Source: Citricoccus sp. CH26A
GTDB lineage: Bacteria > Actinomycetota > Actinomycetes > Actinomycetales > Micrococcaceae
Length of the DNA stretch: 37,303 bases
Direction of reading: 5' to 3'
Assembly (NCBI RefSeq): GCF_000224415.1
Contig: NZ_AFXQ01000029.1
Coordinates: 1 to 37,303 of the forward strand
Shown here: piece after piece, positions 24,828 through 32,549 of the stretch
Layout: each line of letters opens with the position of its first letter
How positions within the stretch are numbered: position 1 is the stretch's first letter
Position numbers and translations under genes: made by a program
The notes under the pieces: generated by a model
Databases searched by the model: none
Seen by the model: the letters and a program-made list of their open reading frames with translations, nothing else
Told to the model about the DNA's origin: nothing

Positions 24828-26198
24828 GTGACTTTGTTTTCCCTGGTTGCCTCGCACACCGACCTTGACCTCGACACGGTGGCGCAGTTGAGCAACGGCA
24901 CCGACGAGGTCGCCTCAGCCATCCCCACCTCGACCGCCCAGGGGGCGGTCGTGCTGGCCACCTGCAACCGGGTGGAGATCTATGCCGAGGCCCCGGACGA
25001 GGGATCCGTGGACCGGGCCCGCCAGGAGCTCGTCGAGGCCATCGCCCGGGGATCGGGCCTGTCCACGGACGCCGTCGCCTCCTCGTTCCGGACCCTCGCC
25101 GGCGACGCGGCGGTCCGGCACCTGTTCGAGGTCGGCGCCGGGCTGAAGTCGGCCGTCGTGGGAGAGCGCGAGATCGCCGGCCAGGTCCGGCGCGCGCTCG
25201 GCGCCGCCCGGGAATCCGGCACCGCCACCGGGACCCTGACCAAGCTCTTCGAGTCCGCCACCCGCACCGCCAAGGACGTGGGCACGCACACCGCCCTGGG
25301 CACGGCGGGCCGCTCGATCGTCTCCGTGGCCCTGGACCTGGCCACCAGCATGCGGGCCGGCACCTCGGTGGTCGGCGCCCAGCGTTTCTGGCAGGACGCC
25401 AACATCCTGCTGATCGGCACCGGGGCCTACGCGGGGACCACGCTGGCCCAGCTGGCCGACCGCGGCGCCGCCAACGTGGGCGTGCACTCGTCCTCCGGCC
25501 GCGCGGAGGCCTTCGTCGCCGACCGTGGTGGCTGGGCCCTGGCCCTGGGGGGCGAGAAGATCCACGGGGCCATCGCGGAGGCGGACGTGATCATCGGCTG
25601 CTCCGGTGGTGACCGACGGCTCGAGGCCGAGACCCTGCGGCGCCTGCGCGAGGGTGTCACCGCCCGGTTGACCGTCCTGGACCTGGCCCTGACCCATGAC
25701 TTCGACCCCGCCATCGCCGACCTGCCCGGCGTGGACCTCATCACCCTGGAATCGGTGAAGATGGCCGCGCCGGAGGGACAGCAGGCCGCCCTGACCGCCG
25801 CCGCGCAGCTCGTGGACGGCGCCGTGGACGGCTTCCTGCAGGAGCGCAAGTCCCGCAGCGCCAACGAGGCCATCGTGGCCCTGCGCCGGCACACACAGCG
25901 GGTGCTGGACTCCGAGATGCAGCGGGTGCGCAGCCGGCACGGGTGCACCGCGGCCGCCGAGGAGGTCGAGTTCGCCCTGCGTCGCATGGTCCGGCAGATG
26001 CTCCACGAGCCCACGGTCCGCGCCAAGGAACTCGCCGCCGAGGGTCGCCTCGATGAGTACGAGAACGCGCTGAACGTCCTCTTCGGCCTGGACGTCTCGC
26101 CCGCCACGGCGAACGGCGCCCCGGGGTCCTGCCCGGTCGGCGACCCGCGCGAGGACGCCCTGCCGGACGCCCTCGCCGCCTCGCCCCGGATAGCCTGA
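24828..26198 (+). CDS. hemA: Glutamyl-tRNA reductase
   Basis: First committed step of C5 heme synthesis: NADPH reduction of glutamyl-tRNA to glutamate-1-semialdehyde. 456 residues. The catalytic cysteine is C46 in LATCNRVEIY. GEREIAGQVRRAL is the characteristic active-site helix, and ILLIGTGAYAGTTLAQL is the NADPH-binding site. The C-terminal dimerisation helix runs to NVLFGLDVS. GTG at 24828 gives the expected start (MTLFSLVASH) and lies 10 nt after the putative -10, so the mRNA leader is very short. HemA is often controlled by heme-dependent proteolysis; nothing in the sequence shows that here. Confidence 0.95.
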   Translation: MTLFSLVASHTDLDLDTVAQLSNGTDEVASAIPTSTAQGAVVLATCNRVEIYAEAPDEGSVDRARQELVEAIARGSGLSTDAVASSFRTLAGDAAVRHLFEVGAGLKSAVVGEREIAGQVRRALGAARESGTATGTLTKLFESATRTAKDVGTHTALGTAGRSIVSVALDLATSMRAGTSVVGAQRFWQDANILLIGTGAYAGTTLAQLADRGAANVGVHSSSGRAEAFVADRGGWALALGGEKIHGAIAEADVIIGCSGGDRRLEAETLRRLREGVTARLTVLDLALTHDFDPAIADLPGVDLITLESVKMAAPEGQQAALTAAAQLVDGAVDGFLQERKSRSANEAIVALRRHTQRVLDSEMQRVRSRHGCTAAAEEVEFALRRMVRQMLHEPTVRAKELAAEGRLDEYENALNVLFGLDVSPATANGAPGSCPVGDPREDALPDALAASPRIA

Positions 26199-26230
26199 CC
26201 GGCCCCGACGACCGGCGTACCCCCACCGTC

Positions 26231-26247
26231 CTACCGGCCGGTAGACT
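26231..26247 (+). promoter_or_regulatory. Palindrome and -10 hexamer upstream of tetR
   Basis: CTACCGGCCGGTAG (26231-26244) is a perfect 14-bp palindrome overlapping TAGACT (26242-26247), a good -10 hexamer. This is the usual arrangement for an autorepressing TetR-family regulator. The first eight bases, CTACCGGC, are identical to the hemQ-side operator read on the minus strand, but the half-site spacing is 1 bp longer. Confidence 0.5.
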
Positions 26248-26294
26248 CCTCGACACCGTCCTGACCGGGCGTCCCCGTGCAGAAAGGCCTCACC

Positions 26295-26915
26295 GTGACC
26301 TCCAGCCCCATGCGCCAGTCCCGGCTGCCCCGCGAGGAGCGGCGGCGCCAGCTCCTGGACGCCGCGCAGCAGGTCTTCGTGGAGCACGGCTACCACGACA
26401 CCTCCATGGACGACATCGCCGTGGCGGCCGCCGTGTCCAAGCCGGTGCTCTACCAGCACTTCCCCGGCAAGCACGAGCTCTTCCTGGACCTGATGGACAC
26501 CCAGCTGACGCTCCTGCAGGGCGCCCTCTCCGACGCGCTGGGTTCGACCACGGACAACAAGGAGCGGGTCCTGGCCACCATCAGGGCCTGCTTCCAGTTC
26601 GTGGACCGGCCGGACCGTGCCTACCGCCTGATCTTCGACTCCGGGCTGAACAACGACCCCGAGGTCGCGGGCCGGATCGAGGAGATGGACCACCGCTTCG
26701 CCACGGACATCGCCGAGATCATCGCCGCGGACACCCGGCTCTCGCGGGAGGAGGCGCTGCTGCTGGGCCACGGCCTGGCCGGGCTCGCGCAGTCCGCGTC
26801 CCGCCACTGGGCCGGGCAGGCCGGCCAGGAGGGACGCCCGGACCTGGAGAGCGCCGCGGACCTCGCCTTCCGGCTGGCCTGGCGTGGCATCAGCCGGTTC
26901 CCCAAGGAGGGCTGA
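26295..26915 (+). CDS. TetR/AcrR-family transcriptional regulator
   Basis: 206-residue repressor-type regulator. The N-terminal helix-turn-helix domain is canonical: RRRQLLDAAQQVFVEHGYHDTS, then DDIAVAAAVSKPVLYQHFPGKHELF as the recognition region. The C-terminal ligand-binding domain is a generic TetR_C type; its ligand cannot be predicted. GTG at 26295 is preferred because AAAGG lies 7 nt upstream; GTG 26277 and ATG 26310 are alternatives. It follows hemA by 96 nt and precedes a DUF3107 gene. The TetR-DUF3107 pairing resembles Rv3208-Rv3208A of M. tuberculosis. An autoregulatory palindrome lies upstream, and a role in heme gene control is a hypothesis. Confidence 0.9.
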   Translation: MTSSPMRQSRLPREERRRQLLDAAQQVFVEHGYHDTSMDDIAVAAAVSKPVLYQHFPGKHELFLDLMDTQLTLLQGALSDALGSTTDNKERVLATIRACFQFVDRPDRAYRLIFDSGLNNDPEVAGRIEEMDHRFATDIAEIIAADTRLSREEALLLGHGLAGLAQSASRHWAGQAGQEGRPDLESAADLAFRLAWRGISRFPKEG

Positions 26916-26921
26916 CCGGCC

Positions 26922-26940
26922 GGCGGCACGTTACGCCGCC
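26922..26940 (+). terminator. GC hairpin after tetR
   Basis: GGCGGC (26922-26927) and GCCGCC (26935-26940) form a 6-bp stem with a 7-nt loop, 7 nt after the tetR stop. It lies just before the stronger hairpin at 26949-26979 and could reinforce termination. Confidence 0.4.
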
Positions 26941-26948
26941 AGCCGAAG

Positions 26949-26981
26949 AACCGGCGCATCCGCCCGTCGAGCGCCGGTTTT
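26949..26981 (+). terminator. Intrinsic terminator after tetR
   Basis: AACCGGCGC (26949-26957) pairs with GCGCCGGTT (26971-26979) to form a 9-bp stem with a 13-nt loop, followed by a T-run that begins within the stem (TTTT, 26978-26981). It separates tetR from the DUF3107 promoter. Confidence 0.75.
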
Positions 26982-26985
26982 CGCC

Positions 26986-26991
26986 TAGTCT
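26986..26991 (+). promoter_or_regulatory. -10 hexamer TAGTCT of the DUF3107 gene
   Basis: TAGTCT lies just after the tetR terminator. It would give the DUF3107 transcript a leader of about 57 nt that contains its GAAGGAG Shine-Dalgarno sequence. Confidence 0.45.
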
Positions 26992-27054
26992 GGCGACGTA
27001 AGAGCAGCCCGGCCGGCCCCCTGGACGGCCCGTGACCTACTGAAGGAGACCGCC

Positions 27055-27288
27055 ATGGAGATCCGCATCGGCGTGCAGAACGTGGCCCGCGAAGTCGTCA
27101 TCGAATCGGACGCCAGCAACGAGGACGTCGCCCGCCTGGTCTCCGACGCCATCTCCGACGGCGGCATGCTGCGACTGAAGGACACCAAGGGCCGCCTGGT
27201 CATGATCCCCGCCGGCATCATCGGCTACGTGGAGATCGGCACCGAGGCCGCCCGCCCCGTGGGCTTCGTCGCCGCCCCGAGCGCCTGA
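27055..27288 (+). CDS. DUF3107 family small protein
   Basis: A 77-residue protein of the actinobacterial DUF3107 family (M. tuberculosis Rv3208A/TB9.4 type). It has the typical start EIRIGVQNVAREVVIES, a helix SNEDVARLVSDAI, and the mid-protein VMIPAGIIGYVEIG. No enzymatic motif or membrane segment is visible and its function is unknown. A very good GAAGGAG Shine-Dalgarno lies 6 nt before the ATG. It is preceded by tetR, as in mycobacteria. Its stop is one base from the stop of the convergent pterin dehydratase gene, so there is no room for a terminator between them. Confidence 0.9.
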   Translation: MEIRIGVQNVAREVVIESDASNEDVARLVSDAISDGGMLRLKDTKGRLVMIPAGIIGYVEIGTEAARPVGFVAAPSA

Positions 27289-27289
27289 C

Positions 27290-27969
27290 CTAGGCATCGG
27301 CGCCGTCACCGGCGTCCTCCTCCCCGCTGCACAGGCACACCCGGTTGCCGTCCGCGTCGGTGTAGATCCACCAGCGCGGCGCGAAGGTGGCGTCCTCCCG
27401 CTGGTCGCGTGAGCGTTCGGTGAGTGCGGCGCGCACCGGGTCCCAGCCGTCCCGCGGGCCGTTGACGTCCACGTGCATGGGGCGGGGTCCGGGGTGTCTG
27501 TCCGCTGGAACCAGAACCCCGGCCCGCGCCCCCAGGGATCCCGCAGGTCTCCGGTCCGGTCGTTCCTCCGGTACCCCAGGGCCGTGGTCCAGAAGTCCTC
27601 CAGCGCCGACGGGTCCCGGGTGTCCAGGGCCAGATCGTAGGTACGGTTCTCGGCCGGCACCGGGGTGGCCCCGGCGTCGGCGGCCAGTTCGGAGATCCTC
27701 CGGGCCAGCCGCACGTCCCGCTTCGTCACGGCACCGCCGGCGTCATGGCTGGACGAGTCGATGAACAGGTGATCGTACCGCCAGTCCAGGTCCGGGTGGT
27801 GGTCGAGCTCCTGGCACACCGCGCCGATACGGCCCATCAGGTCCACCGCGGCGGCGCTGTCCGCGCATCGATAGGCGGTGTATATCCCGGTGTTCCGGCG
27901 CCGCCAGTCCGGCAGCCCGGACAGGGCGGCGTCGAGTTCGGCGGTGGTGAGGATTCCCTTGCCAGTCAT
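27290..27969 (-). pseudogene. Pterin-4a-carbinolamine dehydratase fused to a VOC/glyoxalase-like domain, frameshifted
   Basis: The N-terminal ~95 residues are a pterin-4a-carbinolamine dehydratase-type domain with the active-site ELDHHPDLDWRYDHLF and SSHDAGGAVTKRDVRLAR. After about residue 105 a VOC/glyoxalase-like domain begins (YDLALDTRDPSALEDFWTTALGY). The frame from ATG 27969 fails near 27478. The expected continuation, MHVDVNGPRDGW to WWIYTDADGNRVCLC, is one frame away and ends at 27290. The break is in a C-rich run; one added C restores a ~226-residue protein. This may be a sequencing error, as for hemH. The fusion is known in actinobacteria, but its substrate is not established. It is divergent from the exoribonuclease gene and convergent with DUF3107. 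Confidence 0.8.
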
Positions 27970-28052
27970 GCATCCCACCGTGCCGCCCACCCCCGCGATC
28001 GGTCAACGACCTGCAGGCCACGAGGGCCCGCCGGGATCCCCCGACCCGCCGG

Positions 28053-28058
28053 TAGGGT
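28053..28058 (+). promoter_or_regulatory. -10-like hexamer TAGGGT, 7 nt before a GTG start
   Basis: TAGGGT ends 7 nt before the exoribonuclease GTG at 28066 and no Shine-Dalgarno sequence lies between. This is one of the clearest leaderless-promoter arrangements in the window. Confidence 0.5.
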
Positions 28059-28065
28059 GTGATCC

Positions 28066-29616
28066 GTGGCCTACTACCATCTGGACCTCGCCCGCTCCGC
28101 CGCGCAGACCGAACTGGCGCGCAGCCTGGCCGCCCTGCGCGAGGAGTTCGACCTGCCCACCGCGTTCGCCCCCGAGGTGCTGGACGAGGCCGAGCGGGCC
28201 GCCGCCGCCGTCGTGCGGTCGCTGCCGGAGAACGACCGGACGGACCTGCCGCTGGTGACCATCGATCCGCCCGGGTCCACCGATCTCGACCAGGCCCTGT
28301 ACATCGAGCGCGGGGCCGAGGGACATCCGGACGGGTTCACCGTGCACTACGCCATCGCGGACGTCCCGGCGTTCATCGCCCCGGGCGGTGCCCTGGCCGC
28401 CGAGACCCTGCGGCGCGGCCAGACGATCTACCTCCCGGACGGACGCGTGCCCCTCCACCCCGAGGTGATCAGCGAGGACGCCGGCTCGCTGCTGCCGCGC
28501 GTGGACCGCGGGGCGTACCTGTGGACCTTCGTCCTGGACGCCGACGGCGCCCTGGTGGACACCGCCCTGGAACGGGCCACCGTGCGCAGCCGCGAGCAGC
28601 TCACCTATGAACAGGCCCAGGCCAGGATCGATGCCGGCCCGGGCGCCGCGGACGACGAGACCGCCACGTCCCTGGCCCTGCTCAAGCAGGTCGGGATCCT
28701 GCGCACCCGTCAGGAGGCGGCGCGAGGCGGGGCCAGCCTGAGACTTCCCGAACAGGAGATCACGGTCACCGACCACGGTTACGCGGTGCTGACCGCTCCC
28801 CCGCTGGAGGTCGAGGACTGGAACGCGCAGGTGTCCCTGCTCACCGGGATGGCCGCCGCGCGGATCATGCTGGAGGGCGGGATCGGCCTCCTGCGCACCA
28901 TGCCGCCGGCGGACGCGGACTCCATCGACCGGTTCCGGGCACGCACCCGCGCGCTGGGCCACCCGTGGTCCGATCGGCAGTCCTACGGGGAGTACCTGCG
29001 CGGACTGGACATCAGGGACCCGCAGCAACTGGCCATCATGCACGCCGCCACCTCCCTGTTCCGCGGCGCCGGATACACCCCCTTCGACGGTGACGCTCCC
29101 GAGATCGCCGTGCAGTCCGCCATCGCGGCGCCCTACGCCCACACGACGGCGCCGCTGCGCCGCCTCGTGGATCGCTTCGTCCTGGTGACCTGCCTGGCCC
29201 TGCTGCACGGCGAGCGCGTCCCGGAGGGGATCCGCGCCATCCTGCCGGCCCTGCCCGAGGCCATGAGGGAGTCCAACCTGCTGGCCTCCCGGACCTCCAA
29301 CGCCGCCCTGGAACTGGTGGAGGCGGCCTCGCTGCACGGCCTGGAGGGGCAGGAGTTCACCGCCGTGGTGGTCTCCGGACCGGACCCCGAGCAGGAGGAG
29401 AAGGCCCGTGCGCAGGGACGGCTGCCGTGGGGCGAGGTCCAGGTCGAGCACCCGCCCGTACTGGCCCGCTACGAGGGCTTCGCCGAGGCCGGCAGCCGCA
29501 TCCGGGTGGTCCTGGTGCGCGCGGACATGGCCACCCGGACGGTGTTGTTCCGGGTGGCCGGCCAGGCCCCGGCCGGGGACGGCGCACACCAGGACGCGCC
29601 CGGACCGGTAGACTGA
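28066..29616 (+). CDS. RNB-domain exoribonuclease (RNase II/R family)
   Basis: 3'-5' exoribonuclease of the RNase II/RNase R family, 516 residues. The catalytic site is the aspartate cluster DPPGSTDLDQALY at about 67-79, which coordinates Mg and corresponds to the invariant DxxxxxDxDDA-type motif of the family. The downstream HYAIADVPAFI, DGRVPLHPEVIS and APYAHTTAPLRRLVDR segments are the remaining RNB landmarks. The protein is shorter than RNase R and lacks clear cold-shock domains at its N-terminus, like a mostly RNB-only form. GTG at 28066 follows a -10-like hexamer by 7 nt. Its last two codons overlap the putative -10 of the downstream DEAD-box gene. It is probably monocistronic or read into the helicase leader. 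Confidence 0.93.
   Translation: MAYYHLDLARSAAQTELARSLAALREEFDLPTAFAPEVLDEAERAAAAVVRSLPENDRTDLPLVTIDPPGSTDLDQALYIERGAEGHPDGFTVHYAIADVPAFIAPGGALAAETLRRGQTIYLPDGRVPLHPEVISEDAGSLLPRVDRGAYLWTFVLDADGALVDTALERATVRSREQLTYEQAQARIDAGPGAADDETATSLALLKQVGILRTRQEAARGGASLRLPEQEITVTDHGYAVLTAPPLEVEDWNAQVSLLTGMAAARIMLEGGIGLLRTMPPADADSIDRFRARTRALGHPWSDRQSYGEYLRGLDIRDPQQLAIMHAATSLFRGAGYTPFDGDAPEIAVQSAIAAPYAHTTAPLRRLVDRFVLVTCLALLHGERVPEGIRAILPALPEAMRESNLLASRTSNAALELVEAASLHGLEGQEFTAVVVSGPDPEQEEKARAQGRLPWGEVQVEHPPVLARYEGFAEAGSRIRVVLVRADMATRTVLFRVAGQAPAGDGAHQDAPGPVD
29609..29614 (+). promoter_or_regulatory. -10 hexamer TAGACT of the DEAD-box helicase gene, inside the end of the preceding gene
   Basis: TAGACT covers the last codons and the first base of the stop of the exoribonuclease gene. 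It lies in GGTAG-N8-CTACC (29607-29624), an imperfect inverted repeat. Transcription from it would give the helicase mRNA a leader of about 285 nt. Confidence 0.45.
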
Positions 29617-29620
29617 TCCC

Positions 29621-29908
29621 TACCAAGGATGACCGGTCGCACTGTTCATCTGTGTTCACCCTCGTGATCTGACTTACCGGATCCGGCACGCGGCCCCGCC
29701 CCGTCAGCGGTGTGGCCCAGCCCGGGTCCCGGGACTCCCCCTCGCGGAGGACGTCCCGGCAACTCCCAGCGATCGGCTCCACCACAAGGACGCACGGCGT
29801 CCGGCCGATCCGCGCCGCCCCCACGTGTGGGCGAGCCGCCGGAGTGCACTCGCAGACAGTGCCATCGCACCGGGCCGACGTGCCTGAACGACGGGACCGA
29901 ACTCCCCC
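29621..29908 (+). promoter_or_regulatory. Long 5' leader of the DEAD-box helicase gene
   Basis: About 288 nt lie between the putative promoter and the helicase ATG with no convincing gene. The leader has inverted repeats, including CCCGGG-T-CCCGGG near 29728 and CCCAC-GT-GTGGG near 29819. Long leaders of RNA-helicase mRNAs in other bacteria often mediate temperature- or self-dependent control. Whether this one does is inference; no known RNA family is recognised. Confidence 0.35.
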
Positions 29909-31645
29909 ATGACCCCTGAACACAAGATCGCCGCCGACAACGACATCGACACCGAGGACCTCGCCACGGCCTCCCTGGAGACCATCGACGTCGAGGACTC
30001 CATCGACATCACCGAGCCCAACGCGCCGCAGCCCGAGAAGTCCTTCGCCGACTTCAACGTGCGCGCCGACATGGTCGAGGCCCTCGCCGAGAAGGGCATC
30101 ACCCATCCCTTCCCCATCCAGGCCATGACCCTGCCGGTCGCCCTGGGCGGTCATGACATCATCGGCCAGGCCAAGACCGGTACCGGCAAGACCCTCGGCT
30201 TCGGCCTGCCGCTGCTGCAGCGTGTCATCGGCCCGGACGAGGAGGGCTTCGACCGGCTGGCGGCCCCCGGTGCCCCGCAGGCCCTCGTGGTCGCCCCCAC
30301 CCGTGAGCTCGCCAACCAGGTGGCCGCGGACATCACCGCCGCCGCCTCGAAGCGGTCCGTGCGCATCGCCACCATCTACGGCGGCCGGGCCTACGAGCCG
30401 CAGATCGAGGAGCTGCAGCGCGGCGTGGAGGTCGTGGTCGGCACCCCCGGCCGCCTGATCGACCTGATGCGCCAGCGGCACCTGAACCTGAAGCTGGTGA
30501 AGATCGTCGTCCTCGACGAGGCCGACGAGATGCTGGACCTGGGCTTCCTGCCGGACGTCGAGACCCTGCTGTCCGCGGTGCCCGAGGTCCGCCAGACCAT
30601 GCTGTTCTCCGCGACCATGCCCGGCCCCGTGGTCGCCATGGCCCGCCGGTACATGACGCAGCCGACCCATATCCGCGCCGCGGACCCCGAGGACGAGGGC
30701 ATCACCAAGAAGGACATCCGCCAGCTGGTGTACCGCGCCCACCACATGGACAAGGACGAGCTGGTGGCCCGCTCCCTGCAGGCGGAGGGCCGCGGCAAGA
30801 CCATCATCTTCACCCGCACCAAGCGCACGGCGGCCAGGCTCTCCGACGAACTGGAGAAGCGCGGCTTCGCCGCCGGATCCATCCACGGCGATCTCGGCCA
30901 GGGCGCCCGCGAGCAGGCCCTGCGTGCCTTCCGCGGGGACAAGATCGACGTGCTCGTCGCCACGGACGTCGCCGCCCGCGGCATCGACGTGGACGACGTC
31001 ACCCACGTGATCAACTTCCAGTGCCCCGAGGACGAGAAGACCTACCTGCACCGGGTGGGCCGCACCGGCCGCGCCGGCAACAAGGGCACCGCCGTGACCC
31101 TGGTGGACTGGGAGGACATGCCCCGGTGGACCCTGATCAACAAGGCCCTGGGGCTCGACGTCCCGGAACCGCCGGAGACCTACTCCTCCTCGAAGCACCT
31201 CTTCGCGGACCTCGGCATCCCGAAGGGGACCAAGGGCCGGCTGCCCCGGTCGCAGCGCACCAAGGCGGGACTGGACGCGGAGCAGCTCGAGGACCTCGGC
31301 GGCCCGGGCGCACCCCGTGGCGGCCGTGAGGGCGGCCGCGGACGCGGTGGCCGGGACGGGTCCGACGGGGGCCGGGGCCGTGGGCGTGGACGCTCCGGCG
31401 GCCGCGACGCCGAGCGCGGCGGACGGGGTGAGCGCTCCGAGCGCGCGCCGCGCGACGGCGAGCAGGGCACGGAGGGTGAGGGCCGGCGTCGTGACGGCGC
31501 AGCGGCAGGGGCCGGAACCGAGGGCGGCGAGCAGCGTGCGAGCCGCAGCCGCGGACGCAGCCGGACCCGCACGCGCCGCCGCAACGGCAACGTGGTCGCC
31601 GGGGGCGAGGCCGGCCAGTCCGGTGCGCAGCCCGAGGACCGCTGA
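29909..31645 (+). CDS. DEAD-box ATP-dependent RNA helicase with RGG-rich C-terminal tail
   Basis: RNA helicase, 578 residues. All motifs are present in order: Q-motif region FADFNVRADMVEAL, motif I AKTGTGKT, Ia PTRELA, Ib TPGR, II DEAD, III SAT, IV IIFTRTKR, V ATDVAARGIDV and VI HRVGRTGRAG. An acidic N-terminal extension (about 45 residues) precedes the core. The C-terminal ~115 residues are Gly/Arg-rich with many RG repeats, typical of nonspecific RNA-binding tails and compatible with condensate formation. It corresponds in type and neighbourhood to M. tuberculosis RhlE (Rv3211); the symbol is left blank because the orthology was not tested. The Shine-Dalgarno is weak. A methyltransferase gene follows 27 nt downstream. 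Confidence 0.94.
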   Translation: MTPEHKIAADNDIDTEDLATASLETIDVEDSIDITEPNAPQPEKSFADFNVRADMVEALAEKGITHPFPIQAMTLPVALGGHDIIGQAKTGTGKTLGFGLPLLQRVIGPDEEGFDRLAAPGAPQALVVAPTRELANQVAADITAAASKRSVRIATIYGGRAYEPQIEELQRGVEVVVGTPGRLIDLMRQRHLNLKLVKIVVLDEADEMLDLGFLPDVETLLSAVPEVRQTMLFSATMPGPVVAMARRYMTQPTHIRAADPEDEGITKKDIRQLVYRAHHMDKDELVARSLQAEGRGKTIIFTRTKRTAARLSDELEKRGFAAGSIHGDLGQGAREQALRAFRGDKIDVLVATDVAARGIDVDDVTHVINFQCPEDEKTYLHRVGRTGRAGNKGTAVTLVDWEDMPRWTLINKALGLDVPEPPETYSSSKHLFADLGIPKGTKGRLPRSQRTKAGLDAEQLEDLGGPGAPRGGREGGRGRGGRDGSDGGRGRGRGRSGGRDAERGGRGERSERAPRDGEQGTEGEGRRRDGAAAGAGTEGGEQRASRSRGRSRTRTRRRNGNVVAGGEAGQSGAQPEDR

Positions 31646-31672
31646 GGCGCCGGTCGCGGATGACGCCCTGAC

Positions 31673-32542
31673 GTGACGCATTTCGACCCCGAGGGCCCCG
31701 ACCTCGTGGTGGCGGCGGAGAACCTGGAGTTCCTGCCGTCGCTGCCGGGCGGGGCCTTCACCGTGGTGTACCTCGACCCGCCGTTCAACACCGGACGGAC
31801 CCAGCGACGTCAACAGCTGACCACCGTGCGCGCCCCCGAGGAGGAGGCGGACCGGATCGGCTTCGGCGGCCGCGGGTACCGGACCATCAAGGGGGCGCTG
31901 GCCTCCTATGACGACGCCTTCGCCGACTACTGGGAGTTCCTCGAGCCGCGGTTGCGCGAGGCCTGGCGGCTGCTGGCCGAGGACGGGACGCTGTACCTGC
32001 ACCTGGACTACCGGGAGGTGCACTACGCCAAGGTCATGCTGGACGCGATCTTCGGCCGGGAGTGCTTCCTGAACGAGATCATCTGGGCCTACGACTACGG
32101 TGGCCGGTCCAAGCGGCGCTGGCCGTCCAAGCACGACACGATCCTGGTCTACGTGAAGGACCCCGACGGGTACTGGTTCGACTCCGCCGAGGTGGACCGG
32201 GAACCGTACATGGCACCGGGTCTGGTCACCGCGGAGAAGGCCGCGCGGGGCAAGCTGCCCACCGACGTGTGGTGGCACACCATCGTCTCCCCCACCGGCA
32301 GGGAGAAGACCGGTTATCCGACGCAGAAGCCCCTGGGCCTGCTGCGCCGGATGGTCGCCGCCTCGTCCCGGCGCGGAGACTGGGTGCTGGACTTCTTCGC
32401 CGGCTCCGGGACGCTGGGGGCCGCGGCGGCGGAACTCGGGCGCAGGTTCGTGCTGGTGGACCAGAACCCCGAGGCGATCGAGGTGATGCGCCGACGGCTG
32501 GCGCCGGTCACCGCCCACCTGGAGGTCCGCACCGGGCCGTGA
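31673..32542 (+). CDS. Orphan DNA (N4-cytosine/N6-adenine) methyltransferase, beta class
   Basis: S-adenosylmethionine-dependent methyltransferase of the N6-adenine/N4-cytosine class, 289 residues. The catalytic motif IV is DPPF (35-38) and precedes TQKP (217-220) and motif I DFFAGSGT (240-247), the circularly permuted beta order seen in HinfI/CcrM-type enzymes. No restriction endonuclease or specificity subunit lies in the window, so it is an orphan here. The GTG at 31673 has no strong Shine-Dalgarno; it starts 27 nt after the helicase stop and is probably co-transcribed with it. Target and substrate are unknown. DNA is expected from the family, but a role on RNA cannot be excluded given its partner. 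Confidence 0.88.
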   Translation: MTHFDPEGPDLVVAAENLEFLPSLPGGAFTVVYLDPPFNTGRTQRRQQLTTVRAPEEEADRIGFGGRGYRTIKGALASYDDAFADYWEFLEPRLREAWRLLAEDGTLYLHLDYREVHYAKVMLDAIFGRECFLNEIIWAYDYGGRSKRRWPSKHDTILVYVKDPDGYWFDSAEVDREPYMAPGLVTAEKAARGKLPTDVWWHTIVSPTGREKTGYPTQKPLGLLRRMVAASSRRGDWVLDFFAGSGTLGAAAAELGRRFVLVDQNPEAIEVMRRRLAPVTAHLEVRTGP

Positions 32543-32549
32543 GAGGGCC

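Noticed and set aside
31317-31640. Separate gene in the repetitive 3' part of the helicase gene
   Set aside because: The stretch encodes the RG-rich tail in frame with the DEAD-box protein. Open frames on both strands here are by-products of biased composition.
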